Assembly: GCA_035315885.1 (NCBI GenBank)
Contig: DATFXM010000149.1
Span: 1 to 52,454, forward strand
Reading direction: 5' to 3'
Source of the DNA: DATFXM01 sp035315885
GTDB lineage: Bacteria > Acidobacteriota > Blastocatellia > UBA7656
DNA length: 52,454 bases
Positions 17,686 through 25,409 of the stretch are shown piece by piece. A program made the translations under genes and the position numbers. Below the pieces are notes generated by a model. It did not search any database and was not told the origin of the DNA. It saw nothing but the letters and a program-made list of their open reading frames with translations. Each line of letters opens with the position of its first letter. Positions within the stretch are counted from its first letter, which is position 1.

Positions 17686-17754
17686 TCGGGTGTTCGGGGT
17701 CTTCAGTGCTAACTCAACCGCTAGCAATCAAACTAAGTCACCGCGGGCTGCGCG

Positions 17755-19968
17755 CTAAAATCGAAATGTGTACTGGAACTTCCCGGAGAACTTCGTCTCG
17801 ACCGCTCGAAAGTTGAAGCCCCCGCGTTCGTCCTGCAGCCAACCCTGGTTGAACACCAGGAAAAGCTCGTTTCCCGGTCTCAGTATCCAGCGCACTCGGC
17901 TCTGCCACCCCATATTCTTCGAATCGTTGTCAAACTGGACCAGATTGAAGAACGTCAGATAGGGATTCACGGAGTAGTTCGCGCGGACGGTGAAGACTCT
18001 TGCAACAAAGTTCCCTTGTGCGAGTCGGGCAAACGTCTGGTTCCAGCCGGCGCTCAGCAGGAGATGCGGCACTACTTTGTATTGCACCTGAGTCGAGAAC
18101 TGATGTGCGTGACCGGACCAATAGCTGCCGAACCACCATGCGTTGTCAAATTTCCACCTGCGCTTTGATGCCGTATTTATTTCGAAGCGCCATCGCGTAA
18201 ACCGGTAACTGCCCGGCGGCAACACAACGCCTTTGGCTATCTCGAACGGCTCGAAGAGCCTTTCAAATTGCGGAGCGTAGTTGAACTCGATGTGTTCCCC
18301 TGAGTTCAGCTCGTAGTTTATGGGCGCCGTGAAAAGTCTCCAGCTCTCGGTGCTCCCTTTGTCGGTGCGTCTGAAATGATTGAAAAAGATTTCGTGAAAC
18401 ATCTGCCGGACATTCAGGAAGTCTTTTGGCCGGGGGTCAAACTCGAAACCGAGGCTGAGCTTGTCCACGCTGGATCTGGGTACGAACCCGAGTGCCGGTC
18501 TGAAGTTCTCGCCGATGCGTTTCCACGACGCCGAAGCCGTCCACAGGTCGCTCGGACAATTGAAGCCTAACCCGTAAGCATAGTCCTTGCCGTCCAGTCC
18601 CGTATTCTGCGTTTTCAGCGCAAAAGCATCGACCCCAAAATTCTGGTCCTTACCGAGAAACTTTGACGTGAACAGACGGACGTCACCTCCAAACGTGCGG
18701 CTTGACGACGTTCCTTCAGGATTGCCTTCAGTATAGATGGCGCCGAAGTACGACTGCTTCAGAAAATCGCGCTTGATTCTTGCGACAAAAAAGTTCTTGG
18801 CTTCTATGAAATCGGTTTCGCGAGTCCGTATCGCTACCACACCGATCGTGTAAGGCCCCTGCTTACCTGTCAGCTTCACACCGGCGAGGATCGGTACCTC
18901 TTGCCCGCTCTCGAGCAAACCGATTCGTCTGCTGAAGAACGCGATCAGGTCCGCCTCATCATCGCTGTCGGGGCCGAAATTGAACACGCCGGCGTTTTCC
19001 AGAAAGAATGATCGCTTCTCAGGAAAGAACAATTCGAAGCGAGTAAGGTTGATCTGGCGGCTGTCAACCTCTGTCTCTCCAAAGTCGGTGTTGATAGTCG
19101 TCGTCAGCTTCAGACTGGGAGTGATGTTGTAGAAGACGTCCACTCCGCCCTTGGCGCTGATATCGTTTCCGGTGGCAAAGTTGTGCAACGCCTTCATCGA
19201 CACGAACGGCCGGACGTCGAGCCCTCGGCCTTGATGAATCCCGCTCAAGCCGTTGATTTCTCCGGCTTCCGCGACTTGAAAGAATCTGAGATCCAATCGA
19301 GGTGACGCCCACCGGTCTTCTTCAAGCTTGCGTTTGATCGTTCTCGAGAAGTTAAAACCCCAAACCTGGTTACCGGCTTTGAAACCGATGCTTTTGAACG
19401 GAATCGCGAACTCGGCAGTCCAGCCCGCTTCTGACTTGTGAGTCCGCACAACCCAGATTGCATTCCAGTTCCGATTTAACTGGCCGTTCTCAATGATCAG
19501 CCCATCAACCAGAGCGCCAAGCGGATTCGTAGAGAAGTAGTAGGCATTGTGCCGGTCGTGGAAAGTGTCGATCAGAATCTCGATCCGATCGTCCGATGAC
19601 AGATCGGCGTCGCGCTCCATTTGAGTCCCAATAATTCGGTTAGGCTCGTTGTCGTGGCAGTCAACACCGATATAAAGATACTGATCGTCGTACAGCAGTT
19701 TTACGTCGGTTACCTCGGTAGCTTTCTCGCCCTCATGCGGCTCGCGCTGTAGTATCTCGCCGACCGGAGCTGCTTCAACCCAGTCGGTCTCGTTCAGCAA
19801 CCCGTCGACGACTATTCGAGACTTTGCCCGGTTAACGGTGGCCTGCACGTGTCGAGTGTTACCGCTGTTGTTCGAGGTCTGCGCGTTGTGATTGCCCGGA
19901 CAACAAAGAAGGATAATCGAAATGGTAAGGCTTGCTGCTGCATTAAAGGCTACCGACGTCCAGTGCAT
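17755..19968 (-). CDS. DUF5916-type surface protein with CBM9-like N-terminal domain
   Basis: With the ATG at 19968 it has 737 residues and a signal sequence (AASLTISIILLCC, possible lipobox at LLCC). The frame is open to 20118, but that would overlap the previous gene; 20031 is another candidate. Residues about 50-230 show the carbohydrate-binding-9-like/DOMON pattern used in this family (RIVVDGLLNETDW, VKLLYDDQYLYIGV, DDRIEILIDTF). The remainder has the alternating strands of an outer-membrane barrel-like domain and ends in the aromatic FRF. Function of DUF5916 proteins is not established; surface binding or passage of glycan-like compounds is a guess. Last gene of a minus-strand run with a two-component system. 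Confidence 0.75.
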   Translation of the reverse strand: MHWTSVAFNAAASLTISIILLCCPGNHNAQTSNNSGNTRHVQATVNRAKSRIVVDGLLNETDWVEAAPVGEILQREPHEGEKATEVTDVKLLYDDQYLYIGVDCHDNEPNRIIGTQMERDADLSSDDRIEILIDTFHDRHNAYYFSTNPLGALVDGLIIENGQLNRNWNAIWVVRTHKSEAGWTAEFAIPFKSIGFKAGNQVWGFNFSRTIKRKLEEDRWASPRLDLRFFQVAEAGEINGLSGIHQGRGLDVRPFVSMKALHNFATGNDISAKGGVDVFYNITPSLKLTTTINTDFGETEVDSRQINLTRFELFFPEKRSFFLENAGVFNFGPDSDDEADLIAFFSRRIGLLESGQEVPILAGVKLTGKQGPYTIGVVAIRTRETDFIEAKNFFVARIKRDFLKQSYFGAIYTEGNPEGTSSSRTFGGDVRLFTSKFLGKDQNFGVDAFALKTQNTGLDGKDYAYGLGFNCPSDLWTASASWKRIGENFRPALGFVPRSSVDKLSLGFEFDPRPKDFLNVRQMFHEIFFNHFRRTDKGSTESWRLFTAPINYELNSGEHIEFNYAPQFERLFEPFEIAKGVVLPPGSYRFTRWRFEINTASKRRWKFDNAWWFGSYWSGHAHQFSTQVQYKVVPHLLLSAGWNQTFARLAQGNFVARVFTVRANYSVNPYLTFFNLVQFDNDSKNMGWQSRVRWILRPGNELFLVFNQGWLQDERGGFNFRAVETKFSGKFQYTFRF

Positions 19969-20062
19969 AGCGCTCAAGCGGGGCTCGAGTAATTTGCACG
20001 CTGCAAGTACGTGCGATACGCGGATCCACATCGATTCTAGGTGTTCTTGACGCGAGAGCAGG

Positions 20063-20500
20063 TCACGCTTGCTGAACTTGTCTCTGACAATACGCGTAGA
20101 GCGCATCGTAAACCACAAACGCCTTCTTCAGGATCTCGTGGTCATCTTTCAGACCCAGATCCCGGAAACCCTCCGCGATAGCTTTCAATCCCGACGCCTC
20201 TTTTCGACCATACAAATCGTGAGAGACGTCCGCGCCGTGCACGATCTCGGCAAGCAATTGAATCGCCGGATCGTTAAGCTGATACTTGGTTACAAACGCC
20301 TCAAAAGAACACTTGCCGTGGTGATGACCGAGCTCGACTCCTGATACGTCAAACGGCGTTGCGCCTTCCGTGGCCGCTATATCCAGCACTTTGTCGGGAG
20401 CAACAAACAGGAACTCGGCTTCAGGATCAACAAAGTGTTTGATCAACCATGGACATGCTACCCGGTCTACCTTTACTCGCTCACGCGTAATCCATTTCAT
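20063..20500 (-). CDS. ChrB C-terminal-domain protein (chromate-resistance family)
   Basis: A 145-residue protein; the ATG at 20500 has GAGGAC six bases upstream and matches the known start of the domain (MKWITRERVKVDRVACPWL). The sequence KHFVDPEAEFLFVAPDKVL, PFDVSGVELGHH and CSFEAFVTKYQLNDPAIQLL are characteristic of the ChrB_C domain, found at the C-terminus of the ChrB regulator of chromate efflux and also as a free protein. No ChrA transporter is present, so a role in chromate resistance is not supported by context. It lies between the beta-propeller lipoprotein gene and the DUF5916 gene. Confidence 0.8.
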   Translation of the reverse strand: MKWITRERVKVDRVACPWLIKHFVDPEAEFLFVAPDKVLDIAATEGATPFDVSGVELGHHHGKCSFEAFVTKYQLNDPAIQLLAEIVHGADVSHDLYGRKEASGLKAIAEGFRDLGLKDDHEILKKAFVVYDALYAYCQRQVQQA

Positions 20501-20603
20501 AAGTCCTCGATTTTCAGGCTCGCTCGATTCCCACTTCGATTTCAAAGACGCACTTCTATGTCGAAGCTCCGCGACCAAAGCAACGCCGCGCCGAGGTGAT
20601 CCT

Positions 20604-21635
20604 TCAAGGCTGCTTGGCCACTGCATCGTACACAATCATCCGCGATACAGGTCGGCCGTTCTCCTGTTCTTCAGGGGCATAGACCCGATGCGTGTTTACG
20701 TCTACTGCTAGACTGTGCACTTTCTTCTGAACCGGGAAGTCTTCGAGCTTGCGGAAGTGATTGGGATCATCTTCGTGAATTACCGATATGTACCCGCTGT
20801 AACAGGCGACATAGATTCGGCCCAAGCCCGGATCGAATTTCACCACGTCGCCGCCGGCAGCGGTCGCTAAGTGGGCTATCGCTTTGTGCGCATCAAGATC
20901 GAAGACCGCCATCGTGTTGTTACCTTCGCACTGCAGAAAAGCCCGACGATGCTCGGGATCAAGAGCCATGCCGTGATTGCCCTGACAGCCTCGAACGGGG
21001 TGGCGCGCCTCGACTTCGTCGGTAGCCGGATCGATTACCGCGAACAAGTTTTGGTCTTGCAGATTCACGTAGACCTTACGAGCGACCGGATCGTACTGCG
21101 GCATCCCGGTTTCGCTCTCGAAATGAATGGTCTTCACGATCTTGTCTTCCCGTACGTCCACCACCGCCACCGCGTGCCCACGCTCGTCCGACACGTAGAG
21201 CTTATGGAACGGGTCTGCGTACGTGCTGCCGTCGGGTTTTGCTTCAGTCGGCAATTTCTTTACGACCTGCATCTGGTCGAGCGCGACAACGCCGATTTTG
21301 TTTTCATGCCAATTGGATGTGTAAACCTTATTGACATCGGGCGCGTACTCTACTCCTTCGATTCCGGGTACGTCGGGGATGGCTTTCACCAGCTTGTTGC
21401 TCTTCAGATCGATGACGTAAAGAGTGTTCGCGGCCAAATGCGCCGAGAGTAAGTAACCGTGGCTGTAGTCAATCGTCAGGTAGTCGAATCTCTTTCCTGC
21501 TGCGCCGGGCAAGTCTATCTCGGCTACCTTTTTCAGCGTTTGCCCGTCCGCTCGATGGCAACCCAGTAGCAGCAAGACGAGCGTTCCGCAGACGTAAGTC
21601 ATCCTGGTACCAAGCATCTTAGATACTGCTGACAT
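20604..21635 (-). CDS. YVTN/YncE-like beta-propeller lipoprotein
   Basis: A 343-residue protein starting at the ATG at 21635, with AGGAGG eight bases upstream. The signal sequence ends in LLLLGC, a good lipobox, so it is probably a lipoprotein. The mature part consists of repeated four-strand blades with the YVTN pattern (TLYVIDLKSNKLVKAIPDVP, KVYTSNWHENKIGVV, KLYVSDERGHAVAVVDVRED, KVYVNLQDQNLFAVIDPATD), about seven in all. Such propellers usually bind proteins or small molecules outside the cytoplasm; nothing indicates an enzyme. It follows the histidine kinase gene after 48 bases and may be co-transcribed with it. Confidence 0.85.
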   Translation of the reverse strand: MSAVSKMLGTRMTYVCGTLVLLLLGCHRADGQTLKKVAEIDLPGAAGKRFDYLTIDYSHGYLLSAHLAANTLYVIDLKSNKLVKAIPDVPGIEGVEYAPDVNKVYTSNWHENKIGVVALDQMQVVKKLPTEAKPDGSTYADPFHKLYVSDERGHAVAVVDVREDKIVKTIHFESETGMPQYDPVARKVYVNLQDQNLFAVIDPATDEVEARHPVRGCQGNHGMALDPEHRRAFLQCEGNNTMAVFDLDAHKAIAHLATAAGGDVVKFDPGLGRIYVACYSGYISVIHEDDPNHFRKLEDFPVQKKVHSLAVDVNTHRVYAPEEQENGRPVSRMIVYDAVAKQP

Positions 21636-21683
21636 TTGCTTGCCTCCTTTCGTGTCTGCGCCTCTCACGTCGCAGCCGAACTG

Positions 21684-23099
21684 TCAATTGCGGTGATCAA
21701 CCAACGGGAGCTCCACAGTGAAGCGACTGCCGTGCCCGCTACTGCTCTCCGCGTGGACCGCTCCTCCGTGCGCTCTGCAGATTGACTTTACAATCGAGAG
21801 TCCAAGTCCCGCCCCGCCCATTTGACGCGACCGTGCACCATCGACGCGATAGAAGCGTTCAAATACGTGCGGCAACGCCTCAGGTGGCATGCCAATACCG
21901 GTGTCCGTTACTTCAAGGATGGCGTTTCCATTTGCCGCCTGGACCTTGATATCGACCTCTCCGCCGATGCTGGTGTACTTGATTGCGTTGTCAATCAGAT
22001 TCACCACGACTTGTTTGAGTCTCGCGGGGTCACCCTCGACATCAACGGCAGCAGCCGCAGCGCATCGCAGCACGATCTCCTTATCTTCAGCCAAAAGGCG
22101 CATCTGATCCGCGGTACTGCTAACCAGCTTTGCGAGGTCGAATCGCTCCCGCGTCTTTATGGCTTCTCCTGCATCCAGGCGTGAGATTGCGAGCAGGCTT
22201 TCGACGATCTTCGAAAGTCGCTCAGTCTCTTCAAGAGCGCTTCCGATTGCGTCACGAGTCTCCGGGTTGATATCGGGACGCTGTGCCATCACTTCGAGTT
22301 CTCCACGAAGTATGGTGAGCGGCGTCCTTAGCTCGTGCGAAGCATCTGCCGTAAAACGGTTCATGTGACGGAAAGAATGCTCGATGCGAGCAATCATTTT
22401 GTTGAGGGCGATTGATAGAGCTTCCAGTTCATCGCCGGTCTTCGGCTCGGGGAGCCGCTCCGTTAGATTCCGCGTCGTGATCTGTTCCGCGCTACGAGTT
22501 ATTTCGCCAACCGGGGACAGCACCCGTCTCATCAGGAAATATCCCCCACCTATTGCAACTGCGACCACGACTGGCATGCCCAACCCAAGCGCTAGAAGCA
22601 GACCACGCAACACCGTATCGCTCTCTTTCAATGGAGTTCCGATTTCGATGAGGAATCGGTTGCCGTCTCGCGCAGTGAAGGGCACGGTGCAAACCAGGAG
22701 AGCTGCGCCGGTAGAAACGAAATGCTTCCTGGTCGAGACTTCGGTCAGATCGATGCTCGGAATCGGCACCTCGGAAGGATTGAAGCTACCATCCCTTGGA
22801 ATGCCTGACTGGTAAAGAACGCCCCCGTCCTCTCGCAGTACGCGGACCAGGTGACCATTCAGCTCAGGTTGTACGTGTTCGTTGATTTCATCAGAGATAT
22901 ACGCATCTCCGCCGAAAGTCCCGTTCAAAAGCACTGTCTCACCGATCTGTCTGCCCTCCCTTGTCAGCGAATCGGCCAAAGACCGCCGTAGATATTGTTC
23001 GAGTCCGACATAGACTGACGATCCAAACAACACAAGCGAGCCCGCGAGCAAACCCGCGTACCATGCTGTCACGCGAAACCGTATGGAACGTGTATTCAT
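21684..23099 (-). CDS. Two-component sensor histidine kinase
   Basis: A 471-residue kinase. Its ATG overlaps the response regulator stop (TGATG); a GTG one codon earlier would give a four-base overlap. Domains in order: TM1 near 11-31, a periplasmic sensor of about 135 residues, TM2 near 166-190, HAMP 190-242, HisKA with H255 in DASHELRTPL, and HATPase with DNAIKYT (N box), DTGIGMPP (G1), FERFYRVD and GAGLGLSIV (G2). It phosphorylates the partner regulator encoded upstream. The sensor domain has no recognisable ligand-binding motif. The family resembles metal or envelope-stress sensors such as CusS, but the signal is unknown. Confidence 0.92.
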   Translation of the reverse strand: MNTRSIRFRVTAWYAGLLAGSLVLFGSSVYVGLEQYLRRSLADSLTREGRQIGETVLLNGTFGGDAYISDEINEHVQPELNGHLVRVLREDGGVLYQSGIPRDGSFNPSEVPIPSIDLTEVSTRKHFVSTGAALLVCTVPFTARDGNRFLIEIGTPLKESDTVLRGLLLALGLGMPVVVAVAIGGGYFLMRRVLSPVGEITRSAEQITTRNLTERLPEPKTGDELEALSIALNKMIARIEHSFRHMNRFTADASHELRTPLTILRGELEVMAQRPDINPETRDAIGSALEETERLSKIVESLLAISRLDAGEAIKTRERFDLAKLVSSTADQMRLLAEDKEIVLRCAAAAAVDVEGDPARLKQVVVNLIDNAIKYTSIGGEVDIKVQAANGNAILEVTDTGIGMPPEALPHVFERFYRVDGARSRQMGGAGLGLSIVKSICRAHGGAVHAESSSGHGSRFTVELPLVDHRN

Positions 23100-23776
23100 C
23101 ACTCAGACTCGTCGCTGATCAGATATCCCATCCCGCGAACGGTCCGGATCAGTTTGAGGTCATGGCCGGCGTCGATCTTGTTCCGCAGATGCCTCACGTA
23201 GACATCCACTATGTTGGTTACGCCATCGAAGCTCTGATCCCACACGTGCTCGATGATCATCGACCGTGAGAGCACCCGGCGATCGTTGGCCATCAGGTAC
23301 TCCAACAATGCGTATTCTTTTGCGGTGAGGTCTATTCGCTGTCGAGCTCTTCTCACCTGCTGCGAAAGCCGATCGAGTTCCAGGTCTGCGACTCGAAGAA
23401 CGTTCGGCCTGCTGATCGAACCTCTTCGGAGCAAAGCCTTCACTCTCGCCAGGAGTTCAGCGAACGCAAATGGTTTCGTGAGGTAGTCGTCCGCTCCGGC
23501 CTCCAGATGTTCGACCTTGTCGGCCAAAGCATCCCTGGCAGTGAGCATGAGGATCGGCACACAACTGTTTCTGCGTCGAATCTGGCGAAGGACACCCGTC
23601 CCGCTCAACGCGGGCAACATCAAGTCCAGAATGATCAGGTCGTAGTCGTAGCTCTCGGCGAGTTCGAGCCCGGTTCTGCCATCTGCCGCCGTATCTACTG
23701 CAAAGCTCTCCGAGATCAATCCCCGAGCTACCACACGACACACCTTCTCTTCGTCTTCGACGAGCAGAATTCTCAT
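23099..23776 (-). CDS. OmpR/PhoB-family response regulator
   Basis: A 225-residue regulator. The receiver domain (1-118) has the acidic pair near residues 7-9, phospho-acceptor D51 in LIILDLMLP, T79 and K101 in LTKPF. The winged-helix DNA-binding domain (about 128-222) ends with the recognition helix and wing VTNIVDVYVRHLRNKID. It is the first gene of a minus-strand run kinase - beta-propeller - ChrB-like - DUF5916, which may be its regulon. No direct-repeat operator was identified with confidence upstream. Confidence 0.93.
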   Translation of the reverse strand: MRILLVEDEEKVCRVVARGLISESFAVDTAADGRTGLELAESYDYDLIILDLMLPALSGTGVLRQIRRRNSCVPILMLTARDALADKVEHLEAGADDYLTKPFAFAELLARVKALLRRGSISRPNVLRVADLELDRLSQQVRRARQRIDLTAKEYALLEYLMANDRRVLSRSMIIEHVWDQSFDGVTNIVDVYVRHLRNKIDAGHDLKLIRTVRGMGYLISDESE

Positions 23777-23893
23777 CGATTGAACCTGCCAAGCAAAGCT
23801 AGCACTACAAGATTAATCCAAGAGAAAGGCAAGATTAAATTCCATTCAGAGTCTCTGGCGCTGTCCTGGTTTGATTTTGACCGAGGATGGGCT

Positions 23894-24044
23894 GTCCCCG
23901 CTATTAACCACCAACCGAGCTGGGTTCACGCAAAGGGCGCAAAGGCTCGCAAAGAGCGCAAAAGGTTCCGGAGCTTTGCGGCATTTGCGAACCTTTGCGG
24001 TCTTGGCGTGAAACGCGAATCACCTAATCGCACATAGCGGGGAC
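23894..24044. repeat. GTCCCCGCTAT-ended element with inner CACGCAAAG palindrome (filled copy)
   Basis: The ends are a perfect 11-base inverted repeat, GTCCCCGCTAT (23894-23904) and ATAGCGGGGAC (24034-24044). Inside lies a second palindrome whose ends are GGGTTCACGCAAAG (23922-23935) and CTTGGCGTGAAAC (24002-24014), with several CGCAAAG/CTTTGCG repeats between. The length is 151 bp and there is no open frame. The rest of the 403-base gap (23777-24179) shows only the Shine-Dalgarno sequence of the next gene. Confidence 0.7.
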
Positions 24045-24179
24045 GGCGGTCACTCATGTAGTCGCTCCGCAATTAAATCAAGACACCGCCGAACCGGGCA
24101 TGAACTGGACATTTCCGTAAGAACCAGCAATAAAAGGTAGGATCGGCAATACGAGACAGGACCTGAGGTCAGGAGTGAT

Positions 24180-25340
24180 ATGGAGCAGTCACGCAGCATA
24201 CTTCGAGATGAAGAGAACCTCGAATCTGAGGAGCTTGAGGGCGCTTCGCTCGATACTCAGATTTTGCAGGGGCACATTTCTGCCTTTTACGCATTCGACG
24301 TCGGCTACGAGATTTCGCTAGAGAAGCTGACAACCTTGCTATCGTCTGTCCCCGCCCAGCCGATGTCGCCCAAGAAACAGACCCCGATGTTCACTCAGTA
24401 CACGCGACCCCCGCACATCGTGCATCTTGGAAGGACTCCGTGTCCGTTTGGCGGGTCTGCGGAGCTCCGGGCGACACTGTTCGATTTTGGGGTTGTCAGC
24501 ATGGCGTACACCTGGACACTCGGAAAGGAATTGCCGACGCTTCTAAGCGAGCTTCCCACGATCAGTCAGAGTCTCTATCAGTTGAATCTGGTCGGGAATG
24601 CACGGGAACAGGTGCGCTCGCTTGTAGATCGGATAAAACCCGCGATCAGCAAGCCGAATCTCAGTTCTATCGTCGAGGACTACTATCTATTCGTGATTGA
24701 AAGGCTCGGAAAATCGCTGCGGGCAGATGAGCTGCTGACCAAATATCGGTCCGTGCTTGCTCAGACTCTGCGGTTCGAAACTGCGTCCCTTTCGGTGGAA
24801 CAGCAGGACGACGCGTTGCGGCAGAAGTTGTCCTACTACGAGAAGGATCTGTTGTTGATTGACTGGAATGCAGCCGTTGTCTATGACCAGGACTACGATG
24901 ATGCGGTGAATGTTCTAGAGTTACTCAACGTGGAGCTGCTCGAAGCTCGCTACATAGACACTGAGCTTGATCGGCGAATACAGGAACACGCGAATCTTGC
25001 GCAGGGCGCAATGAGTTGGCCGATTCCGCTAAGAACGCCGCTTCGAAAGGCGATGCAAGAGCTGGGCGAGCTTCGGATCGAGTCGTCGCTGCTTTCGGAA
25101 AGATTGGGAAACTCGCTTAAGCTGATCGGAGACCTCTATCTTGCCCGAGTCTACTCGTCAGGCGCCGAGCGTTTTTACCTGAAGCAGTGGCAAAAAATCA
25201 TCTCAGACAAACTCGATACGATCGACAGCTTCTATGAATTGGTTACAGATCGGATCCGCACTGCTCAGAGCCAGACTCTTGAACTCGCGGTGATTGTTTT
25301 GATCATGGTTGAACTGTTTTTAGCGTTGTTCAAACACTGA
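24180..25340 (+). CDS. RMD1/YagE (DUF155)-like protein with C-terminal membrane anchor
   Basis: A 386-residue protein with CAGGAG seven bases before the ATG. An N-terminal segment ISAFYAFDVGYEISLEKL, a middle segment RATLFDFGVVSMAYTW, an alpha-helical region (about 210-360), and one C-terminal membrane span (LELAVIVLIMVELFLALF, 367-384) reproduce the layout of the RMD1/DUF155 family, known from yeast Rmd1 and mitochondrial Rmnd1, where it is linked to organellar translation or cell division. The bacterial function is not established. I assign it from layout and short motifs, so moderate confidence. It precedes the receptor gene in the same direction, gap about 70 bases. Confidence 0.6.
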   Translation: MEQSRSILRDEENLESEELEGASLDTQILQGHISAFYAFDVGYEISLEKLTTLLSSVPAQPMSPKKQTPMFTQYTRPPHIVHLGRTPCPFGGSAELRATLFDFGVVSMAYTWTLGKELPTLLSELPTISQSLYQLNLVGNAREQVRSLVDRIKPAISKPNLSSIVEDYYLFVIERLGKSLRADELLTKYRSVLAQTLRFETASLSVEQQDDALRQKLSYYEKDLLLIDWNAAVVYDQDYDDAVNVLELLNVELLEARYIDTELDRRIQEHANLAQGAMSWPIPLRTPLRKAMQELGELRIESSLLSERLGNSLKLIGDLYLARVYSSGAERFYLKQWQKIISDKLDTIDSFYELVTDRIRTAQSQTLELAVIVLIMVELFLALFKH

Positions 25341-25409
25341 CACGTTGCCTGGTGCACAGACTCGCGAGTGGCAGCAATCCAGCGGTACATAATCGCGACC
25401 TGCTTTTCA

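Noticed and set aside
20063..20500. Chromate-resistance operon.
   Set aside because: Only a ChrB C-terminal-domain protein is present; no ChrA transporter or reductase is nearby.
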